Positions 51,146-62,000 of a stretch of DNA of 62,000 nt are shown piece after piece. A model generated the notes under the pieces. It had not been told where the DNA came from and searched no databases. It saw only the letters and a list, made by a program, of their open reading frames with translations. Source of the DNA: Chrysomallon squamiferum (lineage: Eukaryota > Mollusca > Gastropoda > Neomphalida > Peltospiridae); NCBI GenBank assembly GCA_012295275.1, contig CM022678.1, forward strand, positions 15,813,045 through 15,875,044, in the 5' to 3' direction. Position numbers and translations under genes: made by a program. Positions within the stretch are counted from its first letter, which is position 1; every line of letters begins with the position of its first letter.

Positions 51146-52000
51146 CATTTCTTTATTTTGAAAAGGAAAACAACACAGAAAAGTACAAGATTAAGAAGGT
51201 ATATGTCTGCATGTGTCTTTTTAATAAATTATGTATGTTATCAATAAAGGAATAAAAATATGAAGAGCAATAAATAGATAGAACAACAGAATAAAAAGTA
51301 ATAATTATATAAAAAAAAGTTTATTCTTAATTTTGAATTCAAAATGACAAACAAAATTATCAAAGATGGTGGTAAATGCAAATTTCAGTAACTACAATAG
51401 CAACATCCTTTTCAAAATCATTTAATTACAAAATATATCATTAAAATGAATAATCATCATTAATTTCTGGTTTTCAGAACTGTAAAACAAGAACTGTAAA
51501 AAAGTCTTTAAAAATAAAATAAAAAGTATCCTTTTAAAAATAAAATTAAAGAAAATAAATAAATAAATAAATAAATAAATATATATATATATATAACCAC
51601 ATACATAAATTAAAAAGGGCTTTTGTTATTTAGTATGAAAATGTTATATAGTACAAAACTATAAGATCAACAAGCCAGTATATATACCATATACCACCTG
51701 CAATAAATAAATAAACTATTAAATAAAAAACAACTGTGCTATTGTTTATTTTGATATGAAAACACTACACAAAGACTGTCAGACCAAGAAAACGCTAAGC
51801 CTAAAATCAATTTTAATGAATAGAATACCTAAACTGCAATAAATATATAAATAAATAAGTCAATAAAAAAATACACTTTGTTTCGTTAGTGTGTAAAACA
51901 ATACACAAAAACTGTCGATAAAAAAAAAAAAAATAATATTTGTTCATGAAGTGTGAAAATGATACACAAAAATCTGTTGGATCAAGATGCTGCAAAGACT
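50950..52000. repeat. Degenerate minisatellite, ~110-180-bp spacing
   Basis: About six or seven loose copies of a unit with 'ttattttggtatgaaaatg', 'acacaaaaactgtc' and 'caataaataaataaact' parts, for example near 50,964, 51,627, 51,746, 51,875 and 51,940. It lies upstream of the coiled-coil gene. No exon was identified, although the gene's 5' end should be in this direction. Confidence 0.6.
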
Positions 52001-52405
52001 TTGTTTGATTTACTGTGGAATATTTTACAAGCTTCTTTCAACAACCCGCTGGGGAAAACCAAACAATGGACTTAGTGGTAAGCAGTTCGGAATGAAGGTC
52101 AATAATAGTTAATTATCAAACACAGTGATGCCTGTGCATGCTAGGATCATATTTCACCTTGTGTAGCAGGAAAACCATAGCTCAGTGAATTGTTGTATTT
52201 TTTTTATGTTGTTTGTTTCTTTAAAAACTTTATTTGACACAGGTGTTTTATGACAGAATTTTGATACTGTATTACGGTCATGAATTTTGACTTGTTCAGA
52301 ACATTTACAGAATGGTTATGATGTTGATAATAGAAAATTGGGTTTTATATTTTTCATTTGCTAGTAAGAATAATAATTAAATAAATTGTTTATTATTGAT
52401 TATTG

Positions 52406-52447
<42 letters not shown>

Positions 52448-52850
52448 TTATTTATTTATAATATTATTAATACAATTTAATATTAATGCTAGTATTCATA
52501 TTCTCACTTTTTATCATTTTATTTTTATAATTTCTTTTTCAATTTATTATTATTATTATTATTATTGTTAACCACCCATCATATAGAGTCAGTTCTGGAC
52601 AAACTTTTCTGTCTGAAACAATTCATCTATATCTTGCTTATTTCTCAACCAAATGCCACCAAATTAACAAATTCATTGTAATATAAACTGAAAGTGAGTT
52701 TTATTGTGTTAAAAGTAAATTTGGATGCAACTGGTCACTAATGGACACAACTAGATGCAATGTGGTACAGTAACATACATAAAACATAAAATAAGAGAAA
52801 TAAAATGTTGTTTCCAACAACATATAATGCACCTAAAAAGTGTAATAAAT
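52001..52850. other. AT-rich non-coding stretch
   Basis: No gene seen. ATT runs at 52,410-52,445 and 52,545-52,566. A short ATGGACTTAGTG followed by GTAAGC at about 52,068-52,085 could be a 5' exon on the plus strand, but nothing supports it further. Confidence 0.5.
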
Positions 52851-52854
52851 TAAA

Positions 52855-53500
52855 AACATATTGTTCTTTTTATCAATGGTCAGCATACTTAAAATCTGCA
52901 ACAAGGAAAATGTACTGTCCTTTTTAATCATTGGACAACACACTTATAACTGTAATAATCAAAATAATATTGTCTTTTTTTTTACCAATGGGCAATATAT
53001 ACTTAAATATATATTTAATTTTTATCAGTGGATAGTATATTTAATTCTGATATTAAAACTGTAAAGTTAACTGTCTTTCTAATCAATGGATAATACACTT
53101 GAAAACTAAAAAAAATATTAACAGTGTATAGTTAGTTGTTTGATTGCCACAAGCAGATAATATAAAACTAAAATCTTTGATGATAATAATATTTTTTATT
53201 CTTTTTAACTTTTTTTTTTTTTTAAATCGGTGGATAATATATTTAATTCTGAGATCAAAAATATACTGTCTTTCTAATCAATGGATAACACTATCAAAAA
53301 CTAACCAAATAACAATATGTAGGATTTCTTTTTGTTTTGTTTTCATCACTAGATAATATAAAACTAAAATACAATAATAATGTTGTTATTTTTATCGCTG
53401 GATAATAAACTTAATCCTGAGATTAAAAACTACAATAATAACAAAAAAAAATATATTGTTTTTTTTTAATCAATGGACAGTACACTTAGTATTGTGTCAA
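52855..53500. repeat. Degenerate ~56-bp minisatellite
   Basis: Around eleven copies marked by 'atcaatggataatacactt' or close variants (near 52,872, 52,928, 52,984, 53,027, 53,083, 53,226, 53,277, 53,344, 53,395 and 53,468), each followed by 'aaaactgtaa'-like sequence and T-rich spacer. Confidence 0.8.
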
Positions 53501-54064
53501 CTGACAATGTATGTATACGAGTTTTCTGAAAGGTTTCGGACACAGTTTGTAGTGGGAATGTCACTAAGCCGGTGAACAAAGGCAGACTGTGCCATGTTTG
53601 TGGTTTTCAGGTAAGCGTGTTATACTGACTGGCAGCCTCACACAACAGATTAGTGCATTGATCGACTTGTGATGTCTGATTTGCGCCAAGCCTCTCTCGC
53701 TCAGTGATCAAGACGCACACTTCGTCGAATGGTGGGCTCTTAAGAGTTAAAATAAACAGCAATACTGCATTGTACATGCTCTGTTGACTTTCCACACACA
53801 AACACTGTGTACACAGGCGACTGACATAGAGCTCGAGCGCGCAGACCAAGTAAATTAATAATTCAGCAAACCAAAACAATCGTGTCTTAGTGTACTTACC
53901 AGTGTGAACATAACAAATAAAACAAACAGAAAATTAGACCAAGCATTAGAAGCCAGTAAAGAAATAAAGTTAACATTAAACAAAAGAAATCTGTGGAATG
54001 CAAATTAAAAATGACTATGTACAAAAGTTTAAAGTGAACCAGAAAAGGTTCCAATGGAGCTGGG
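53501..54064. other. Less AT-rich region, possible divergent promoter
   Basis: Higher GC than its surroundings, with CG dinucleotides around 53,670-53,850. It lies between the minus-strand coiled-coil gene and the plus-strand gene on the right, so a shared promoter region is possible. A plus-strand candidate donor (TTTTCAG|GTAAGC at about 53,622) is also present. No coding exon can be assigned. Confidence 0.35.
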
Positions 54065-54085
54065 ATGGATTTACTTTGTGAAGAG
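54065..54085 (+). CDS. Candidate first coding exon of the plus-strand coiled-coil gene
   Basis: ATGGATTTACTTTGTGAAGAG followed by the donor GTAAGA: MDLLCEE, ending in phase 0, which fits the phase-0 acceptor at 60,562. The intron would be about 6.5 kb. The link rests only on phase, strand and order. Confidence 0.3.
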
Positions 54086-55040
54086 GTAAGATTGAGAAAA
54101 TGTGTAATTACAGTTGGTAAAACAAGTATATGAGAAATTGTATGACATGTCTAAAAGATCGCATTGTCTCTCTGTATTAGTAATTATTAGATATAACATT
54201 AAAATTATAATAATAATAATACAATTTAATTATAAATAATGAAAAAACATATCAAAAACAACAAAAAGAGGAGATAAAACTAAAGTAAATTAAAACCTAA
54301 TAATAACAGTAATAATAATAATAAAAAATAATAATTATAATGATGATGATAACAATAACAACAACACCAATGATAATAATAATAATCATAATCATAACCA
54401 TAATAATAATAATAATAGTAATAAACAATTTAAAATATTTCTTAAAAGTATGAAAGAAACATGGTAAATTAAAGTCAACCATACATTCCAAAATCATTAA
54501 TAGTCTACGTTTCTGATTAGATACCTTTTTATTTAGTCACAGGCAACATTTTTCTTTTTCTTTCGTTCTTTGATTCAACTTTATAATAATCATTTACTTT
54601 TGTCAGAAAACTAATTGAACACATTCCTGAGTCAGTAACCTCAGTGGACATACGAATACAACCACTGGAAAGAAAACTAACATAGAAATCGTGGAGACTT
54701 TATGTCTGCTCTATCAACTGTCACATTCAAAAGCTAATTCATTATTTATACAGTGTGTTTAAGGTGAAAGACACACTGGAAGTGGATAGTAATATGTTAA
54801 AGGTCTTCTTGTGACAGAGATAAGAAAAGAAATAAATAAAAATGTTTATTTACTAGGTTATGTAATGTTTTCATTTATTTATATTCATGTATAAGTAAAT
54901 GGTTTATTAATGACATGCAAGAGAAAGAGAAACTCAGAGGGAACAAATGAAATGAAAGAGTGAGAAAGTAAATGAGAGAAAGAAAGAGAGAGATATATAA
55001 AGATAGATGTATGAAAAGGGTAATGAAAAGAGAATTATAA
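54086..55040. other. Non-coding AT-rich stretch
   Basis: AAT/ATG triplet patches at 54,300-54,425. No gene recognised. Confidence 0.55.
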
Positions 55041-55189
55041 AGAAAAAATGTACACATACACACACACACACATTCACATGCATATATATATATACACACA
55101 CACATACATACATACAAAAACACAAACACCTGTACACACATATGCACACACACACACACACAAAACACACATACACATATACATAAATA

Positions 55190-55860
55190 CATACATGATC
55201 AATGTAGAAACACTTGAGAGTAAAATCAAAGTTTAACAATAAATAACACACACACATACCTACATACAGACAACACACATACATACATGATCAATGTAGA
55301 AACACTTGAGAGTGAAATCAAGTTTACAATAACACACACATACCTACATACACACATACACATACATACATGATCAATGTAGAAACACTTGAGAGTGAAA
55401 TCAAGTTTACAATAACACACACATACCTACATACACACAACACACATACACATACACACATGATCAGTGTAGAAACACTTGAGAGTGAAATCAAAGTTTA
55501 ACAATAAATCACAGACACATACTCACACATATACCTACATACATACAAACATATACCTACATACATACATACATACGTGATCAGTGTAGAAACACATGAG
55601 AGTGAAATCAATGTTTACAATAAAGCACAGACACATATACCTACATACACACAACACACATACACATACATATACCTACATACACACATACACATACACA
55701 CACATATACCTACATACACACATACACATACACACACATATACCTACATACACACAACACATATACACATACATATACCTACATACACACAACACACATA
55801 CACATACATATGTGATGAGTGTAGAAACACTTGAGCGTAAAATCAAAGTTTACAATAAAT
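55190..55860. repeat. CA-rich minisatellite with a conserved 'gatcaatgtagaaacactt' core
   Basis: The core followed by 'gagagtgaaatcaa' occurs near 55,197, 55,289, 55,372, 55,462, 55,579 and 55,814. The copies are separated by variable blocks of 'acacatacctacatacac'. Spacing is 83-117 bases, with a final longer interval caused by expansion of the CA/TAC block. Confidence 0.9.
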
Positions 55861-57374
55861 CTTATTGCACTCTTCCGCATGATTTACTATCTCAGTTCTA
55901 GTTTACAGCAATGCAAACAATTTATCAGACAGACACTAACAACAGACCAAATCATGCAAGGAATTAAATCAGTATTAAATTAAATTTTTCTTTCACACTC
56001 ACACAGGCACATACACTAAAAGAGATTTTAAAAGAAAGTTTGTAATATATGCATGCACATATCCACACACACACACACACATAGACATATGCAAAAACAC
56101 AGTCAGAAAAGAAATTTTAAAAGAAAGTTTGTAATATATATAAATACACACACACACACACACACTCTTTCTCTCTTTTTAATGTCTCTCTCTACTAAAA
56201 TTTGTAACTAAACATATCTAGTAAAGTAAATAACAGACGTATTTGCATTAATAATATAATGTAAAACTGTTAACATATGATTAATTAAACTTAGTGTTAA
56301 ATATTGTTTTAAAACCTTACATTTCTATTTGTAATATTAATGTATTTGAATTAACATATTACCAGATATAAATAAATTATTTAAACAAAAATATTTTGGT
56401 GATATTAATTTATATCATATCTGAGTTTATAAATTATTTGTGATAAAATATTACACTAATAAATAACTATTACCTTTTATATTAATCTGTCAAAAAACAG
56501 AAACAAAACATTAATTATTGCATTACTTGCTTAAGTAACTGATCATTACTAACAATGAAATGAATTAGGTAAACAATGATTTCTTTTTAATATGAGATAA
56601 AATTCTTAAGAAAATTCCAGTGACCTCCTACATGGAAATTAAATACCCCAAGTCTTTGCTTTTATTATTATTATTTATTATTATTATTATTATTATTTTT
56701 TTTTTTCAAGCTTTATCTATGGAAGGGAGTGAGCCAAAGCGACTAATTAGTCCTGAATGGTGTTGTGACACTCAAACTAACACGATACGTGACAATGCAT
56801 CTCAACGCACCATCTCACACACACACTGAAAAACCAATGATATATAAAATTCTTATCACTGACAATAATTGTGTGGATTGGCAGTGTGGAGATTTTTAAA
56901 CAGTCCACTGTTATTATCAGGTTTTAATATCTGTGGTGTACAAAAGCAGTGGTGTATTATTGCATAAGTTGTATATTAACGTATGATCCTGCGGCCGTTT
57001 TTCTGTATGGATAGCCTGACGTGGAGAGGCTCGTACTGTGGGTTTATTACTAATCATATTTCTGTCATTAAGTGTTCCTTGGATACAATTAAGTTTTTTT
57101 TTCTGATGAAGGTCAGAATGTTAGAGAATGGTGTGGAGATGTGGAGTAAAGTACAGTAAAGAATATGTCAGTTTGTGTAAGTATTTAATATATAATACCA
57201 CTTTAGTATATAGTATATATAGTTCTGCACTGGAATGGGATTTTTTTTTTTATATTTCTGTGTTTATTGTATATTTTGCAGACACACACAAACACTCTCA
57301 TATATACTGACATACATATACTCACATATAAAAACAACATATTCACAAACACACACACATGCATGCGCACTCAC

Positions 57375-57407
<33 letters not shown>

Positions 57408-59562
57408 AACACACACACACACACACACACAAAACACAAGATATATACATTCAATTACATGCAAAAACATGAACACATAATACACGCTGACATACAAATA
57501 TTCAAAATATGCACAAATATACAAAACTGGACAAAAATGCAAATTCATATACATATCCAAACATAAACACAGGATTTTATACAAGCACATACAAACCACA
57601 TAAACACCAGCATACTATAACCATCATACACAAATATATTCACATTACATTTGTATCAAAGTATCTATTTATTTACCTTTCCACAAGTGTATTTAACACT
57701 CAGTTAAAGATAAAAATGTAGTTTGCGAAACTTGTATACAGTCTGTTTTATATTTCTTACAACACAAGTAACCTCAGCTGATTTGATAATATCTACACCT
57801 AAGTACCTGTATAACAGGTAGAGTGGAAGGTTTCTTGGAAAACGCTAAGTCACTGTTAGCAGAAAGTAAACATGAAAGCGAGAACCAAAGTCCGCTAAAG
57901 ATTTTTATTTCTACTTATAAAAAAAATTTAATTAAATAACAAAACTTCAATTTTTATTAATGAATATTGTGAAACAATATACTTGTTATGTACTGTTTGA
58001 TGAATTTATGAATATAGATTTAGAATCTAACATAAATTATTAATAATAATTTTTTTGTTAATGAAAGAATATTTTAAAATATACAGTGTTACGCAATATA
58101 TATATTTATAAACGCTTTCTTAATAGAAAACTTTTAAGGTAGTTCCATGACTTTAGACATATGAGAAAAAAATAATAAAAGAAAAAAGAAATTGCATTAT
58201 TTCATCATGCAGAGGGTCAAAATTTCATCATAAAACTGCTAATTTGCAGAAAAAGCCTGAAGATGCTTGTGGACTCAAATTTTTTTCTCATAGTTTTGCT
58301 ATCAACATATAATTTCAAGGTTTCAGACTAACCAAGAATAGGACAAATGAGGCTATTAAATCTCCCTAAAATTCCTAATTCATAGAAAAAACCCAAAAAT
58401 TCCTGCTGACTGGATTTTTTTCATCAACGTTTTGCCATCAACATATAATTTCAAGGCTACAGACTATCTATGAAGAGGACTATTAAGCCTATTAAATCAC
58501 CCACACCAAACTGGCCTTCCAAGGAGGTGAAGATCTTCTGCATTAAAGAGAAGATGAAGAAAAATCTGCTGCCAACCAGCATGATCAATGAAAGCTTTAT
58601 CTGGGAAGGGGGGAGCTTCAGGATGATGCAGGTCTTTCCCAGTTAATTTTTATTGAATCAATAGCACGTGAAACTGCAAAATCCTCAAAGGTTTTGATAT
58701 AATTTAAAAGTTAAAAGTCATCAAATCCACATCATGATCATGACTGTACATTAAAATGTTTTTCTCATCACAGCAGTGCTACAAACACAGACTTCATTTT
58801 ATGACAAAATGTAACACATGTAATGGTATGTATTAATTTTCCAACAGTTTGTTTCAAGCTGAATTATAACTGGTAGTTTACAACAGACAGATACCTGCAC
58901 TACCTTCATTTAAAAGTTTCATACTATCAGGAAATAAAATTAGTTGTTTCTTTTTACCCATGTCCTTTTTCAGTGAGAAAAATTTAGTTCTGTGCCGCTC
59001 CTCACTCTATCTCTCTCTTTGATTGTGTATGAATGTGTGTGTGTGTGTGTGTGTGTGTTTGTGTTTCTTCTCTACGTAATTCTCTTTCATTGCTTACCTC
59101 TTTTTATATATCTTTCTCTCTTTAAGTAGCTCATTTTCTCCCTTACTTTCTCACTCTTACTTTCTCTCTCTCACTTTCTCATTCTTTTTCTTTCATTCTC
59201 TCTCTTTCTCTCAGTTTCTCACTGTCTCACTCTCCTTTACTGACAGTGTCATTACTACATCATTTTATGTTATGTCTATCTGTAATTATCTTTTTCCTGT
59301 GAAACCAAATAGATTTGGACACAGGCAAGTCTCTTACACAGGTACAGGTTCCTGGGTACCACTCCAGCAATCAGCAGAAATGGACTGACATCCAGCCACT
59401 CTGAATATACCAACTATCATCATGGAACTGCCCTTTATAATTTGTTTATCACCAATAATGTGACCACTTACTTTAATGTATCAGCAAAAAAATGAAACAA
59501 CTGTTTAACTATTTAGTTTCAAGAGTTTATTTGAATTTTATTGTTGTTGATTTCTTTGGTTT

Positions 59563-59612
<50 letters not shown>

Positions 59613-60352
59613 ATTCTTATTTTTGGTTTTGTTGTGTTTTGGGTTTTTTTTAATCACCTTACTGTATTAAATAATATTTTTTACTTCTATTATTGTTAAC
59701 ACACACGCACACACAAACAGACACACACACAGACACACAAATATACACACACAAAATTTAATAGTTCACTGTAAATGCACATTAGTTTCTTACTACTAAT
59801 AAAAACATTTAAAAAATGTGTAAAGTTAATATCAGTTAAGTAGCTAATGTGAGCAGAATGAAATATTAATGTCTGAGTATGGCAGATTAAGCAGCTGAGA
59901 AATGTTAAGTCACAAGATTATGAGAAACGTAACATACACTCTCAGTGACTTGCTTTGTTCACCTTATTTACCACTTCTTAACAATGTCTGTAATATAAGT
60001 ATGTCTAACAAATTCATACACTCTGTTAAGTTTTTGTTTGCTTTATCTACTTGCTCGGAGTATCTGTAAAATAATGCTAAATGTCTAATAAACTTGTACA
60101 CAGTGTTTTTAACAGTTTCATATAGGTTTTCACCTTGTTCACGGGTTTTTGAGCATGACTAATGCAAATGTGCGACGTGTCTAATGAATTCAAACATTAA
60201 CTTTATTTTTGATTTTTATTTGCTTCTTTTGTTTAACACATTATCGACTGGTTTCTAAGATCATTGGAATATATGTGTGTGTAACAAATAAATATTTACT
60301 GTAGTGTTAACAATTTTATGTGAGATAAAACTTTTTTTATTCACTACTGCTG
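55861..60352. other. Long AT-rich stretch, probably intron of the plus-strand gene
   Basis: Mostly simple sequence: CA runs (56,060-56,165 and 57,340-57,430), poly-T (59,565-59,608), CT-rich sequence (59,100-59,235) and TG runs. Two more complex patches stand out: 56,710-56,826, open for about 37 residues after a TTTTTTCAAG acceptor-like run, and 58,290-58,640 (separate entry). Neither could be tied to a gene. Confidence 0.55.
58290..58640. repeat. Twofold ~129-bp repeat and adjoining coding-like patch
   Basis: Two copies marked by 'catcaacatataatttcaag' (at about 58,302 and 58,431), each continuing to 'ctattaaatc'. They are followed at 58,505-58,625 by a plus-strand frame, KEVKIFCIKEKMKKNLLPTS then MINESFIWEGGSF, with unusually little AT bias. 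It may be a repeat-element fragment or an unassigned exon. Confidence 0.5.
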
Positions 60353-60399
60353 TTGTTTTATGAAAGCTTCTTTATCACCATAAATTTCTGTTTCTTACA

Positions 60400-60530
60400 T
60401 TTTATATATATATATATATGTATGTATGTATGTATGAATGTATGTATGTATGTTTGTGTGTATGTATGTATATATGTGTCTGTATGTGTCTGTGTGTGTA
60501 TACATACATACATACATACACATACACACC
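60400..60530. repeat. TATG/CATA microsatellite before the acceptor
   Basis: TA, TATG and CATA runs ending about 30 bases upstream of the splice acceptor. The open frame that extends the exon leftward to 60,353 is made of these repeats and is not taken as coding. Confidence 0.85.
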
Positions 60531-60562
60531 TAATCATTTGTTTATATTTTCTTTTTTCACAG

Positions 60563-62000
60563 AGTGCCAGCTCAGAGATAAATGAACTTTTTAAAGGCAA
60601 TGATCACGAGTCACCAGAAAATGTGCCGGACGAGCAGACGTCAGAGACGAAGTCGCAGGTCGACACTGACTCCGAGGCCGAAGCTGTCATCGAAATCTGC
60701 AAACAGCCGCAGCACATCGAGAACGACATCGAGACAACCATCACGGAATTCCTCGATGAGTTCGGTCCCTTCTTCTCCACTGAGGTGACGGGAAATGCGT
60801 TCATAACGAGGAAGCTGCAGGACAAGCTGGTGAAGATCTCTCAGTGGATTGGCGGCAAGCTGCAGTCAGAGAGAGACGGCTGGGCTAACAAGCTCAAAAT
60901 GGCCATGCAGGAAATCGAGAACCAGCGCAAGTCTGCTCTGCAGTCCTCGGCTGTCATCCAGGAATGCTGTGAACAACTTCATCTCCTTCTGGAATGTTTC
61001 AACGTCAGTGACCTGCTTCTTCAGAGGCTGCCCAAGGATGACCTGGGGGCAGCGCTTCAGAAAGAGGTGGAAATTTTGGTCGATGTGTGTAATATTGTGA
61101 TGGAAGACAGGTTCCAGAGTCTGCACATTCTGGGGATGTCAGAAGATACCACGACCAGTCTGGCAGAAGTGCTAGGAAGTGAACTGTCCAAGATGAATGA
61201 GGAGCTGAAGAAATTAGAAGTGGACTCTGCTGCAATACAGAAAAAACTGGAAGCAGAAAACGTTCAGCTGCAGAAAGAGATTACAAAAATGAAACAACTT
61301 ATCTCCCAGAAGGAAAAAGATATTGAACTATTTCAAGAGCAGCTAAGTGAGATTAACAAAATAGTGTATGGTGAGGAGATGTTAGTGAAACCCACGAATG
61401 GAAGTGCCAATGATAAAACTAAAAGCCAAAGTAAAACTAACAGCTCAGTAAAACAGTCTAGTCAGAACTCTCAGCAGCCAAAATACACATCTTTTGTAAA
61501 ACACAACAAACCTACCATCTACCACTTGGATCCCATTCACCACAGTAACACAAACACTTCCAAAGTGACAACAGTCCAGTCCAACTCAGATGTCAACAGC
61601 CAGCAAACCAAAGAAAATAAACCACAAAACAGTATTACTGCGGGTACACAGACCTCTGTCATTCAGGCCATATTTCCTCCAATGATACAAATCTCTGAAG
61701 AAAAACTCAACATTTTAAAACAGAGAGCCAGGAAGCTTGAGGAATCGCTTCATGATGCTATCACAAGTATGGAAATGCTCCGCAAAACTGCCAAAACTAA
61801 TGACAGCATCTCCATGGAATGCAATGTCGATCTGGGCCGGTCAAGTCCTCCAGGGAGTACAAAACGAAGCGAGGCTGTCTGGAGACACTGGACAAGGACT
61901 GGAAGAAGGCAACGTTTGAGGTCAAGGGTGCTCACACAGCCTCTGTGTCATCCTACGAAGTTCTTCCCAAACTGAACAAACCAAGAGACCTGACAAAAAG
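60563..62000 (+). CDS. Coiled-coil protein, large exon (partial, runs off the right edge)
   Basis: The exon begins after TTTTTTCACAG at 60,562 in phase 0 with SASSEINELFKGN. Residues 1-60 are acidic and disordered. The next part (FLDEFGPFFSTEVTGNAF, then KLQDKLVKISQWIGGKLQSE) is helical. From about residue 115 there is coiled coil (for example EELKKLEVDSAAIQKKLEAE), then a Ser/Asn/Gln-rich linker with one TQT motif (AGTQTSV) and a second helix (NILKQRARKLEESLHDAI). Near 61,834 the coding frame moves by one base: upstream reads SMECNVDLG and downstream VKSSREYKTKRGCLETLDKD, open to the window end. One missing G in a GGG run would explain this. Codon use has much higher GC in third positions at the start of the exon than elsewhere in the window. 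Family not recognised. Confidence 0.85.

Noticed and set aside
52068-52090. Short plus-strand exon ATGGACTTAGTG followed by GTAAGC
   Set aside because: Too short to support; the candidate at 54,065 fits the downstream phase equally well and lies nearer the gene.
53607-53879. 90-residue minus-strand frame as first exon of the coiled-coil gene
   Set aside because: No donor in the needed phase, no coiled coil, and its GC content is better explained by a promoter-like region.
54875-55901. Cys/Val- or Thr/His-rich frames at 55-56 kb
   Set aside because: CA/TACA minisatellite read in several frames.

Overview
This is AT-rich invertebrate nuclear DNA. The evidence is GT-AG introns, long tri- and dinucleotide microsatellites, a secreted GH18 chitinase, a FLYWCH/MULE-type transposon relic, and lineage-specific TKL kinases. 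A lophotrochozoan, perhaps a mollusc, is my best guess, but only from general character.

Layout, left to right. (1) 1-2184: the 5' half of a GH18 chitinase gene on the minus strand, running off the left edge. (2) About 2,913-47,555: four paralogous tandem segments of about 10.6-12.2 kb, with heads at about 2,913, 13,923, 24,758 and 36,945. Each segment has a head with a ~60-bp minisatellite, then one or more TKL kinase genes on the minus strand, then one or more copies of a 0.5-1.4 kb 'upstream module'. Segments 1, 2 and 4 then end in the 3' part of a coiled-coil gene; segment 3 lacks that tail. The segment 1/2 and 2/3 junctions cut the coiled-coil gene's large exon at the same place, just after a GTAGAACAT-like string. 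The parental gene crosses that point intact at about 47,555. (3) 44,902-50,490: the parental coiled-coil gene (minus), with six exons assigned down to the stop and the N-terminus not found. (4) 50.5-60.5 kb: mostly degenerate minisatellites and CA-rich repeats. (5) 60,563-62,000: a large exon of another coiled-coil gene on the plus strand, continuing past the right edge.

Six kinase copies (K-a to K-f) and one relic are present. The common architecture has four coding exons: exon A (0, 3 or 5 copies of a 38-residue repeat with core YVDNxYNRxxxRVGxxxGTxxIS), exon B (one more, diverged copy of the same motif plus a basic linker), and two exons coding the kinase lobes. K-a and K-b are intact and have the catalytic residues. 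K-f has them too, but a 1-nt deletion in exon B stops its frame. K-d and K-e keep open frames but have lost the catalytic Asp, the DFG Gly and the APE motif, so they look like pseudokinases. K-c carries frameshifts. K-c, K-d and K-e form a ~1.97-kb tandem triplication in which only K-e has a first exon, and that exon has lost every repeat.

The repeat-headed kinase family is the best candidate here for something undescribed. It combines a variable-number peptide motif, possibly an assembly or amyloid-type signalling motif (inference), with catalytic and dead TKL kinase paralogues in one fast-evolving array.
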